DNA from: Caballeronia sp. dw_19
GTDB lineage: Bacteria; Pseudomonadota; Gammaproteobacteria; Burkholderiales; Burkholderiaceae
Assembly: GCF_018449515.1 (NCBI RefSeq)
Contig: NZ_JAAVUQ010000046.1
Coordinates: forward strand, 1 to 61,989
DNA: 61,989 bases
Direction: 5' to 3'
Positions 8,162 to 15,382 of the stretch are shown one piece after another; positions within the stretch are counted from its first letter, which is position 1; every line of letters begins with the position of its first letter. Position numbers and translations under genes: made by a program. The notes under the pieces are model-generated. The model was not told the DNA's origin and did not search any database. It worked only from the letters and a program-made list of their open reading frames with translations.

Positions 8162-9469
8162 ATGCCAAGCACGCTGGAACGTTCGATAGGCGCCAACCGG
8201 CGCATCCGTACGCCACTGAACCGGACACAGATCGTAGGCTTCTGGGGTGCCTGGGCCGGATGGACGCTCGATGGCATGGACTCCTTCATCTATGCGTTGG
8301 TGCTGGCGCCTGCGCTGACTGAACTGCTGCCGAAGTCCGGCTATGCAGCCACGCCCGCGAATGTCGGGCTGGCAGGCTCCATCCTGTTCGCGCTGTTCCT
8401 TGTGGGTTGGGGGCTGTCGTTCATCTGGGGGCCGCTCGCTGACCGCTTTGGACGCACCAAGGTGCTTGCCGCCACTATTTTCACCTTCGCGATCTTTACC
8501 GGACTCGCGGCGACTTCACATACCGTCTGGGAGCTGGGTATCTATCGTTTTCTTGCGGGCGTGGGTATTGGCGGGGAGTGGGCGCTGGCCGGGACCTATG
8601 TGGCGGAAGCGTGGCCGGAGGATCGCCGCAAGATGGGCGCGGGGTATCTCCAGACGGGGTATTACGCGGGCTTCTTCATGGCCGCCGCACTCAACTATAC
8701 GATCGGCGCGACCTTCGGCTGGCGCGCGATGTTCCTTGTCGGTATCGTGCCGGTGGTGGTGTCCATTGTGGTGTTGCTGCGCGTGAAGGAAACCGACAAG
8801 TGGCAGAAGGTCGAGGCAACCGTGGTCAAGAAGGCGGGTTCGCTGCGATCGATTTTCTCGGCGCAATATCGGCAGCGCACGATCGTTGCGACTGTGTTGC
8901 TGACTGTTGCGATTATTGGACTGTGGGCGGGCGCGGTGTATGAACCGTCGGCGGTTATTCAGCTTGCGACCAAAGCTGGAATGACGAAGGCGGATGCATC
9001 CAGGACGGCGTCGATTGCGACGGGTTTGTTGTCCATCGGAACGATCATCGGCTGTCTCGCGTTGCCGCCGATGGCCGAACGTATTGGGCGGAAACTCACG
9101 CTCGCGGTGTACTTCGTGGGCATGGCGGTGTCGATCGCACTGGCGTTTGGTTGGGCGTTTTATCTAGAGAATGGACTCGTGCCGTTCATCGCGCTGTTGG
9201 TCGTGCTTGGTTTTTTTGGCGGCAATTTCGCGTTGTTCAGTTTGTGGTTGCCGGAGCAGTTCGAGACTCGCGTTCGAGCGACGGCGTTTGCGTTCTGCAC
9301 TTCGATAGGGCGCTTCTTTGGGGCTATTGTGAATTTTGGGATCGGCGCGATGGTGTTGCACATGAAGACGCTCGGCATGCCTATTGCGCTGACCGCTATC
9401 GCGTTTGTGATCGGGTTGGCGGTGATTCCGTTCGCGCCGGAAACGAAGGGGCAGGATTTACCAGGTTAG
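8162..9469 (+). CDS. MFS transporter, probable malonate/carboxylate permease
   Basis: A 435-residue major facilitator with about 12 hydrophobic segments. The N-terminal region (FWGAWAGWTLDGMDSFIY) resembles the sialate/lactate:H+ symporter (SHS) branch, and the loop GPLADRFGRTK carries the MFS signature. The gene is divergent from the GntR-mdc operon and shares its palindromic promoter, so malonate or a related carboxylate is the probable substrate. Many mdc clusters instead encode MdcF or MdcLM, neither of which is present here. The start at 8162 has the ribosome site AGGAAGA 5 bp upstream. A dispersed repeat lies directly after the stop codon. Confidence 0.85.
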   Translation: MPSTLERSIGANRRIRTPLNRTQIVGFWGAWAGWTLDGMDSFIYALVLAPALTELLPKSGYAATPANVGLAGSILFALFLVGWGLSFIWGPLADRFGRTKVLAATIFTFAIFTGLAATSHTVWELGIYRFLAGVGIGGEWALAGTYVAEAWPEDRRKMGAGYLQTGYYAGFFMAAALNYTIGATFGWRAMFLVGIVPVVVSIVVLLRVKETDKWQKVEATVVKKAGSLRSIFSAQYRQRTIVATVLLTVAIIGLWAGAVYEPSAVIQLATKAGMTKADASRTASIATGLLSIGTIIGCLALPPMAERIGRKLTLAVYFVGMAVSIALAFGWAFYLENGLVPFIALLVVLGFFGGNFALFSLWLPEQFETRVRATAFAFCTSIGRFFGAIVNFGIGAMVLHMKTLGMPIALTAIAFVIGLAVIPFAPETKGQDLPG

Positions 9470-9476
9470 GGGCGCT

Positions 9477-9845
9477 CGCGCTGGTGGACGGGGAGGGGAT
9501 GTTGGTCGGGGGTGGTGGTTTGGGGGGTAGTAGTCGGGGTCTATGCCGGGGTGCTGCTTTCAGCGTTAGTGGTCAGGGGTCTATGCCGGGTTGCTGCTTT
9601 CGGCGTTAGCGGCTTGCATGAGTCGGATTTTCTCTTTATCACTATTAGCCACTGTGCGTGGCGGCACGTCATTTCTTTGTCCAAAGCGACAAAGAAACGA
9701 AGCAAAGAAAACGCTTTAACCGCTCTACCCTAAGTGTCCACAGCGTGCAGTTTTGATTCATAGGTGCCCCAAAAGCACGGTGCTCGCCAGAGCCACGGAT
9801 GTGTGAACCCCTCTTTCTCCGAACACCGATACCCACACGCTTCGC
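9477..9845 (+). repeat. Dispersed repeat element, copy B (left arm of inverted pair)
   Basis: Directly downstream of the MFS gene. It begins with G-tracts (about 9490-9530), then two 39-40 nt units (GGGGTCTATGCCGGG...GTTAG type, about 9534-9612), then the core hairpin (GACAAAGAAA arm near 9685), then an extended segment (about 9720-9845) containing GTGTCCACAGCGTGCAG and GGTGCTCGCCAGAGCCACGG. The stretch from about 9615 to 9845 is repeated in inverted orientation at about 10171-10412. Confidence 0.9.
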
Positions 9846-10170
9846 CACCAGTGATTGAACCTGCCCAAGGAGCACCCCGCGCTATCCGCGGACAACCTCC
9901 CTCCAAATGTGTACGCGCCTCGAACCACGTCGCCAACCCTGCTGGAAATGAGGTCGCGAAGATGCGGGCGGCCGTAACCGACGAAATAGCTGTACAGAAC
10001 GCGCAGCCAATTCACAAAAACTGAAGCGGTAACCACAAACACGCATCAAGCTGTGACCTATGAATACGGTCGCACAGACCAAGTAGCTAACCTGTCAAAA
10101 AACCGCAGCCGTAAATATCTGTAAGGCCGTGCGGGTTCATTGGCAATTGTGCTTGCCCGAGAGCGTACGG
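9846..10170. other. Centre of the inverted-repeat pair, no gene recognised
   Basis: About 325 bp between the two arms. It has no open frame with recognisable protein character, no transposase motif and no obvious tandem structure. It may be part of a longer form of the element or remnant host DNA trapped between two insertions. Confidence 0.5.
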
Positions 10171-10510
10171 GGCGAAGCGTGTTCGTGTCAGGATTCGCGA
10201 GAAGGAGGGGTTCACACATCCGTGGCTCTGGCGAGCACCGTGCTTTTGGGGCACCCATGAATGAAAACTGCACGCTGTGGACACTTAGGGTAGCGTGTTT
10301 GAAAGCGTTTTCTTTGCTTCGTTTCTTTGTCGCTTTGGACAAAGAAATGACGTGCCGCCACGCACAGTGGCTAATAGTGATAAAGAGAAAATCCGACTCT
10401 CGCAGACCACTAACACTGAAAGCACCAACCCGGCATTGACCCTCGACCACTAACACTGAAAGCACCAACCCAGCATAGACCCCGACCACTAACACTGAAA
10501 GCACCAACCC
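10171..10510 (-). repeat. Dispersed repeat element, copy C (right arm of inverted pair)
   Basis: Inverted copy of B with high identity over about 235 bp (10171-10412), then three 39-40 nt tandem units starting at about 10405, 10445 and 10484 (GACCACTAACACTGAAAGCA...). The last unit runs directly into the truncated EamA gene at about 10511. In this copy the extended arm and core hairpin (10321-10348) are complete. Read from the EamA fragment outward, the order fragment, units, core is the same as for the other copies. Confidence 0.9.
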
Positions 10511-10729
10511 GACATTTCCCCAGGCAGTTCGATTCTTCGGCAGCGCAGGCTTGATGATGACGAAGAGCGGGATGAGCAGGCAGACGGTGCATCCATATCG
10601 CAACGCCAGCAAGGTTAGCTGCGGTGCATATCCGACTGCCATCTTCGCTATCGGGAATCCTCCCGACCAGAGCAGCACAAAAGCCATCTTGGCGGCGGAA
10701 GTCTTAATGCTTGCACGGCGTCGAAACAT
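10511..10729 (-). pseudogene. EamA/DMT transporter, N-terminal fragment
   Basis: The minus strand encodes about 70 residues typical of the start of an EamA drug/metabolite transporter: a first membrane helix with VLLWSGGFPIAKM, then APQLTLLALRY and a second hydrophobic helix. The reading then runs into the tandem units of repeat copy C and loses all similarity. The remaining eight or so helices are absent, and nothing on the far side of the inverted pair continues the gene. I see a 3'-truncated pseudogene; whether the repeat insertion or a later deletion removed the rest cannot be told here. The original start could be 10729 or the internal ATG at 10687. Confidence 0.75.
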
Positions 10730-10959
10730 CGGCTTGCAGCATTGTTGCTGACTCGAGTGTTCTGCTATCCCGCGTAGCGTTTTCTTTTCTTATCGGTGCT
10801 TCAAGCGCCCGCCGAAGCAGGCGTCTGGTCGGGAAGGCAAATTTCCAAATGCCTGGCGCAGGCGCAAGCGACGCGAAACCCGCGATGTTTCCGTCGTCGC
10901 CCGCATGTTGCCGGCGGCGCAGAGGCGCACCATTGCCGCCGACCGTCAAAAGATAGCGG
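10730..10959. other. Intergenic stretch, nothing firm
   Basis: Lies between the end of the SH3-protein gene and the EamA fragment, both on the minus strand. It should hold the terminator of the former and promoter of the latter, but I see no clear hairpin with a U-run. Confidence 0.3.
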
Positions 10960-11709
10960 TTAACCGTGCTGCTGCTGGTTGCCTCCACCGCCGTGGCCGC
11001 CTTGCCCCCCACCGCCGTGGCCACCACCATTGTTCCCTCCGCCGCCATGACTCGGCGGTGGTCCCTGAGGGCGCCCACCGCCGCCGGGCTGCCCTGGAGG
11101 GCGGCCGCCAGCGCCATGACCGGGCGGTGGTCCGGGAGGACGCCCACCTGCACCTTGACCCGGCGGTGGTCCGGGAGGACGTCCACCCGCACCTTGACCC
11201 GGTGGTGGTCCAGGAGGACGGCCGCCGCCATGACCGGGCTGCGGTCCCGGCGGAGGACGTCCGCCATAACCCGGCGGGCGGCCGGGACCGCGCCCAGGAG
11301 GCGGATGATTCGCCCAGCGTGATTGCTGGTTATACCAAGGGCGGCCGCGATAATAACTGCCCCAGTACGAACCGATGGAAAACGTCACAATAGGCAAACC
11401 GATCGTGGTTCCGTAAGTCAGGATCGGGACATTGCCACCTTGGTACGGATAGCTGAGACGCCCCGCGTAGACCCAGCCGCGCAAGTTGGGCACCACCACG
11501 TCGCACCAGGTGTAGCCACTGACGCAACCCATGACCGTGACGGGCACGCCGCCCGGCAATTGAGTCACGATCGGATAGTCGCTCGCCGGCCCGGCGCGCA
11601 TGTTGACCGGGCTATTCGTGTACGCCTGCTGCTGCGCGAACGTCACACCCGGCAACGCCAGCAACCCCGCAAATCCAATACAACCCCATTGAAGCAATTG
11701 TTTTCGCAT
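10960..11709 (-). CDS. Exported SH3-domain protein with Gly/Pro-rich tail
   Basis: A 249-residue protein with an Ala/Leu signal peptide (about residues 1-25, cleavage after VTFA). It has a bacterial SH3 domain (about 26-90: VNMRAGPASDYPIV, GVPVTVMGC, WCDVVV, RGWVYAGRL) and a tail rich in Gly, Pro and Arg with repeats of the type GGRPPGPPPGQGA. Bacterial SH3 domains of this kind bind cell-wall peptides or act in periplasmic protein contacts. The start at 11709 is favoured by AGAGG 5 bp upstream; an ATG lies 12 bp earlier. The tail is encoded by imperfect 36-45 bp DNA repeats (about 11090-11260), a likely source of length variation. Confidence 0.85.
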   Translation of the reverse strand: MRKQLLQWGCIGFAGLLALPGVTFAQQQAYTNSPVNMRAGPASDYPIVTQLPGGVPVTVMGCVSGYTWCDVVVPNLRGWVYAGRLSYPYQGGNVPILTYGTTIGLPIVTFSIGSYWGSYYRGRPWYNQQSRWANHPPPGRGPGRPPGYGGRPPPGPQPGHGGGRPPGPPPGQGAGGRPPGPPPGQGAGGRPPGPPPGHGAGGRPPGQPGGGGRPQGPPPSHGGGGNNGGGHGGGGQGGHGGGGNQQQHG

Positions 11710-12065
11710 ATGGCCTCTCATCGTGGGAGTGCGACTTCCGATGCTTATCGGGACCGTCCCCTTAATAGCAGTATTCGATCCCGACATCCCGAAAGCCGGA
11801 CGGATTAAGCAAGTATGGAGTTCACTCTTCATGGCGTCTATGCGGGTGAAACCTCCCGAAACAGAAATTTGGATAAACTTGAATCCGTCCCTGATGATCC
11901 GCAGCGCTTGGGGTCCGCCCAAGCGTCGCCGCGGCGAATCCACCGTTGACGCAGAATGGCGACGACACCTGGCATGAGGATTACGAGGATCGCGGCGCTC
12001 CCGCCCGAGATGGAGACGCTCGAAGCGGCGTCATGGTCGCAACCAACATCAACCAGGGACACCGC
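11710..12065. other. Divergent intergenic region, SH3 gene / GNAT gene
   Basis: 356 bp between two divergent starts. It must contain both promoters, but no strong -35/-10 pair, operator palindrome or structured RNA stood out. Confidence 0.4.
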
Positions 12066-12596
12066 ATGCTTGTTGGAATACGCGAGGCCACGGTCGAAGA
12101 CGCGCAGGCTATCGCCACGATTCACGTGGACTCATGGCAGGCGGCTTATCGGGGAATCCTGCCCGAGGCCTACCTGGCGAATCTGGCCGTGGCGCAACGA
12201 AGCGAGGCATGGCGCAAGTCGATCATCGCCGGAAGGCCCCGGGTGCTGATCGCTCATGCCGATGCCGATGCCGACGACGCGATTCTCGGTTGGGTCGCAT
12301 TCGGGGACTCACGGGATGGGGACAAGGATCATCGCTGGGCCGAAGTGGAGACGCTTTACATCGCGCCGGCTTTCTGGCGTAAAGGCGTCGGCAAGCGACT
12401 GATCGATGCTGCCCGGCACGCGCTGCAGTCCGCGGGATATACCGATGTCGCCCTGTGGGTCTTGCTGGACAATCGTCGCGCGCGCGCCTTCTATAAACGA
12501 AGCGGCTTTGTCTGCGATAACTCGAGCAGAGGCGTTCAACTCGGCGGCAAGTGGCTGACCGAGCTTCGATACTGTTGCGCGCTCGGCGGGACCTGA
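12066..12596 (+). CDS. GNAT-family N-acetyltransferase
   Basis: A 176-residue protein with the complete GNAT fold: an N-terminal IREATVEDAQAIATIH segment, the beta4 strand EVETLYIAP, the acetyl-CoA pyrophosphate loop RKGVGKRL (near residue 118), and a C-terminal DNRRARAFYKRSGF motif. The substrate cannot be told from sequence; the family acetylates small amines or protein N-termini. The start at 12066 has AGGGA about 8 bp upstream. In-frame sequence further upstream is not GNAT-like. Confidence 0.9.
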   Translation: MLVGIREATVEDAQAIATIHVDSWQAAYRGILPEAYLANLAVAQRSEAWRKSIIAGRPRVLIAHADADADDAILGWVAFGDSRDGDKDHRWAEVETLYIAPAFWRKGVGKRLIDAARHALQSAGYTDVALWVLLDNRRARAFYKRSGFVCDNSSRGVQLGGKWLTELRYCCALGGT

Positions 12597-12684
12597 GTAA
12601 CTGCTAACCGCTTCATCGCAGGGCGAGCGCGGGCGGCAGTTCCCTGACAAACAGGAAAACAGCGTGGCACGCGATAGCTGTCGC

Positions 12685-13206
12685 TCAAGCAAGCCCCTTC
12701 TCCGCGAGACGTTGGTAAAAAAGCAGATCAAGTTCCGGCGCTCGTCCCGCTATACCGGTCAGCAGCGCATGCACCTGGCCACGGTGATGCGTCTGGTGAT
12801 TGAACCAATGCGCGAGTGCAGGCGCGAGAGGTTGCGTGATCGCGTCCGGCGTGGAGACGCGCCGGTACGTGATCGTGCCTTCCAGCGAAGCATCATCAAG
12901 CCCTGTTACGTGCCGCACGATCCGTGCATCCTCCCTCTCACGCGCATGGCGCAGCGACTCAAGTTCCTCGAAGAGGATCGCGTCGAGCCTGTCAGGTGAA
13001 TTCCCCTCGCCGGTGAAACGAAACATCCATACGCGGTCGGTCACGAGCAAGTGATTGAGCGTCCCGTGTACCGATCTGAAAAACGCGCCCCGGTCCGCTC
13101 GATAATCGGCGTCGCTGAGGAGCGCGGCGGCATCGAAGAGTCGTGTGTTCGCCCAGGCGTTGTAGCGCGCGAATGTGTCGAAGTGCTGTTTGAACAGGCT
13201 CTGCAT
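12685..13206 (-). CDS. DinB-family (four-helix metal-binding) protein
   Basis: A 173-residue member of the DinB/YfiT superfamily, with ARYNAWANTRLFDA at the N-terminus and the metal-ligand histidines expected in SVHGTLNHLL (near residue 48) and HWFNHQTHHRGQ (near 135-145). Members are thiol-dependent transferases or of unknown role and bind a divalent metal through three His. The gene is divergent from the citrate-synthase-like gene, with GGAGG-like sequence before its start. Confidence 0.9.
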   Translation of the reverse strand: MQSLFKQHFDTFARYNAWANTRLFDAAALLSDADYRADRGAFFRSVHGTLNHLLVTDRVWMFRFTGEGNSPDRLDAILFEELESLRHAREREDARIVRHVTGLDDASLEGTITYRRVSTPDAITQPLAPALAHWFNHQTHHRGQVHALLTGIAGRAPELDLLFYQRLAEKGLA

Positions 13207-13264
13207 GTCGTCCTCCTTGCGGCTTTAAATCGTTCGTCCTGCATGGATATTAATATTGATAGAG

Positions 13265-13274
13265 TTGACGTCAA
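13265..13274. promoter_or_regulatory. Palindrome TTGACGTCAA in the divergent DinB/citrate-synthase promoter
   Basis: A 10-bp perfect palindrome 31 bp before the chosen start of the citrate-synthase-like gene, within an AT-rich stretch that also carries several TTGAT/ATCAA half-sites (13252-13292). It could be an autoregulatory site for that protein's own HTH domain. The same 10-mer also occurs at 24853-24862, so it may be chance. Confidence 0.3.
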
Positions 13275-13305
13275 TCTTGATTCAATTCATCAATGTGAGA
13301 TCCCC

Positions 13306-14466
13306 ATGGCATGGATGACGGCGGCCGAGGCCTTGAGCGTATTGAACGTCCGCGCGCAGACGCTGTATGCGAACGTGAGTCGCGGAAAAATCCGCGCAAA
13401 GTCCGATAAGACAGACCCTCGCCGCAGCCTTTATCACCGCGACGATGTATTGCGGATGGCGGAGCGCCGTAGCGGACAGCGCAAGGTCGAGAAGGTCGCA
13501 GCGCAGACAATCGACTGGGGTGATCCCGTTTTGCTTTCCGCTATCTCGACGGTATCGAATGGCAAGCTTTGGTATCGCGGGCGGGATGCCGTCGAGCTCG
13601 CGAACGCGGCGTCGTTTGAGGAAGTCACCGGGCTGTTATGGGAGACCGATGCGGTCTTGATCAAACCGTCGGTTACGCGCAAGGCCGCCGGCGCCGACGA
13701 TCCTTTGACCGCGAGTCTCGTCGCTTTGGCCAGGCGTAGCGCGCGTGATTTGCCATCGAGTGGACGCACGCCTGCTGTGCTGCGAGACGAGGCCGCCAGC
13801 GTGCTTTCGACGCTTGCACAGGCCATCCTTGGCGGTACAGCTTCTTCGCGCGCAGGACGCACGTTAAGCGAGCGCATGGCCGTATCGTGGGGACGCAGCG
13901 AGGCGGAAGACGCAATTCGGCGCGCCCTCGTTTTACTCGCCGATCATGAACTGAATGCATCGACCTTCGCGGCGCGCGTCACCGTGTCCACCGGCGCGTC
14001 GTTATCGGCTGGCGTGTTGGCTGGCCTCGCTACGCTCACTGGACCGTTGCATGGAGGGGCATCGTCGTCGGTTCGCGCGCTGATCGAGTTGGCAGCCGAT
14101 ATCGGCCCTGAAGCGGCCGTGCATAACTGGCTGGCGCAAGGCCGCGCGTTTCCGGCGTTCGGGCATCCGCTATATGCCGATGGGGACCCAAGGGCGAGCG
14201 CTCTGCTGAGCACAGTAAGCGTGCCGCCGCTTTACGCGGAACTTGCCACATGCGTGGAGAGGGCGGTTGGCGAGCGGCCGAACGTTGACTTCGCGCTGGC
14301 GGTTCTTGCCGCTGCGTTCGATCTGCCGACGCATGCGCCGCTGTCGCTGTTCGCGCTTGCGCGCTGTGCTGGCTGGCTCGCGCACGCGCTGGAGCAAGCG
14401 CAAACGGGCCGCCTGATCCGGCCTCGCGCACGTTATGTCGGGTTACAACCGAAGCCCGCGGAGTGA
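13306..14466 (+). CDS. Citrate-synthase-family enzyme with N-terminal HTH domain
   Basis: A 386-residue protein in two parts. Residues 1-55 form a MerR/excisionase-like HTH (MTAAEALSVLNVRAQTLYAN, then a YHRDDV wing). Residues about 65-380 are a citrate/2-methylcitrate synthase domain. The catalytic triad is intact: His249 in PLHGG, His287 in AFGHP and Asp328 in NVDFALA, and the conserved RxxG region is near residue 91. It is expected to condense an acyl-CoA with an oxoacid, but no prp or TCA genes are adjacent. The start at 13306 fits the domain start; an ATG at 13243 would add 21 residues without a good ribosome site. A perfect hairpin overlaps the stop codon. Confidence 0.88.
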   Translation: MAWMTAAEALSVLNVRAQTLYANVSRGKIRAKSDKTDPRRSLYHRDDVLRMAERRSGQRKVEKVAAQTIDWGDPVLLSAISTVSNGKLWYRGRDAVELANAASFEEVTGLLWETDAVLIKPSVTRKAAGADDPLTASLVALARRSARDLPSSGRTPAVLRDEAASVLSTLAQAILGGTASSRAGRTLSERMAVSWGRSEAEDAIRRALVLLADHELNASTFAARVTVSTGASLSAGVLAGLATLTGPLHGGASSSVRALIELAADIGPEAAVHNWLAQGRAFPAFGHPLYADGDPRASALLSTVSVPPLYAELATCVERAVGERPNVDFALAVLAAAFDLPTHAPLSLFALARCAGWLAHALEQAQTGRLIRPRARYVGLQPKPAE

Positions 14467-14493
14467 GTCTGCCCGAGCGGCAGACTCATTAGT
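14464..14493 (+). terminator. Rho-independent-type terminator overlapping the stop codon
   Basis: Perfect 10-bp stem TGAGTCTGCC/GGCAGACTCA with a 5-nt loop, whose first three bases are the TGA stop of the citrate-synthase-like gene. A short T-containing tail (TTAGTT) follows. Confidence 0.75.
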
Positions 14494-14668
14494 TCAAGCA
14501 TCCAGGTCGATGGCGATTTTCCGAAATGTGCTGTGCTTGCAAGGAAGCGGTAAGCATCGACGATTTGCTCGAAGCCGAATGCTCATAGATCACCGGCTTG
14601 ATGCCAGTCGTGGCGATTGCGCGCGGCATCGGCGAGATTCGCTGTCGATCCCGTGTGACCGCCCTCAA
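14494..14668 (-). pseudogene. Zinc-type alcohol dehydrogenase, frameshifted C-terminal remnant
   Basis: Reading the minus strand with two or three frame changes gives a chain typical of the C-terminus of MDR alcohol dehydrogenases: EGGHTGSTANLADAAR, then AIATTGIKPVIYEHSA, then FEQIVDAYRFLASTAHFGK, then IAIDLDA and a stop at 14494. No single frame is open across it and the catalytic and Rossmann regions are absent. It is a decayed gene fragment lying between the citrate-synthase terminator and a small hypothetical gene. Confidence 0.65.
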
Positions 14669-14740
14669 TAGGCTTCCAGGTCGCTACCCGTGCCTGCGCT
14701 TACCGCTCGTTCTCCAGACCTCCGCTCGTCCTTTCGCGAT

Positions 14741-15025
14741 TCACGCTGCCGTTTGTGTCAGTGCGTTCGGCCGTGCGCGCTTGGCCAGATCCAGTAACAA
14801 TCGTTTCACCCGGTGTTGTTGCACGGCCACAAGATCGCTCTCATTCATCAGGACCCGGAGCCGGCTTTCCCAGTACTCCTGGTCCATGCCGTGGACGGGT
14901 CCAGCCGAACTGACGCGCACGACGGACCTGACCATGCGTTCGATATGGTCAAGCTGGTGATCGGCTAAACTTGCGGGCATCAAGTTGCCGGGATTAAGCG
15001 ACGGTGCTTTCTTTAAAGCGCTCAT
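14741..15025 (-). CDS. Small hypothetical protein
   Basis: 94 residues, mixed charged/hydrophobic composition with a predicted helical run (DHIERMVRSVVRVSS; WESRLRVLMNESDLVAVQQHR) and plausible codon use for this GC-rich genome. I do not recognise a family. There is no clear ribosome site. It lies in an otherwise poor 900-bp stretch between the citrate-synthase-like gene and an AraC gene. It may be a genuine small protein or a fortuitous frame. Confidence 0.5.
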   Translation of the reverse strand: MSALKKAPSLNPGNLMPASLADHQLDHIERMVRSVVRVSSAGPVHGMDQEYWESRLRVLMNESDLVAVQQHRVKRLLLDLAKRARPNALTQTAA

Positions 15026-15382
15026 TTGCTGATATCTCGTCTGCTTCGCTGAGCTGCCTCAGGAAGGGTGCTGCAATCAATTCGTCCGGACATCGCTGAT
15101 CAGGCTGCTCATTCTGCCAATACCCATACCCATGGCGATGAACGAGCGGGGCGGTTTTGTTTCCCGCTCCCGCCGCCTTTTGATGGAAAAGCCTGCGCTT
15201 CCCGCTTGCAATGCCGTAAACAAGGCATTTGCCTCTCATGATGCGGAATGGACAGCGAAGTTATTAATCTGAAGATAGCGCACAGTTTTTGGCAGGCTTT
15301 ACCCTATGTCTCAGTTCTCGAAATAAATTGATCATCGCGACCCGGGCAGGATGGATCGGCTGTTTGGAGGCACTAACAGGTA
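15026..15382. other. Intergenic stretch upstream of the AraC gene
   Basis: 357 bp. A minus-strand frame of 81 codons (14994-15239) overlaps it but shows no family features, so I do not call it. The right part must contain the AraC promoter; no operator is evident. Confidence 0.35.

Noticed and set aside
9730..10082. Minus-strand frames inside the inverted-repeat pair as element-encoded proteins
   Set aside because: They are not shared between arms in frame, carry no transposase or recombinase motif and have unusual composition.
10405..10520. Tandem 39-40 nt units as a CRISPR array
   Set aside because: The units follow one another without variable spacers and without cas genes; they belong to the dispersed repeat.
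10966..11808. Plus-strand frames opposite the SH3-protein gene
   Set aside because: They are complements of the Gly/Pro-rich tail; the minus strand has signal peptide and SH3 domain.
14994..15239. 81-codon minus-strand frame upstream of the AraC gene
   Set aside because: Overlaps the better small frame 14741-15025, has no motif or clear ribosome site.
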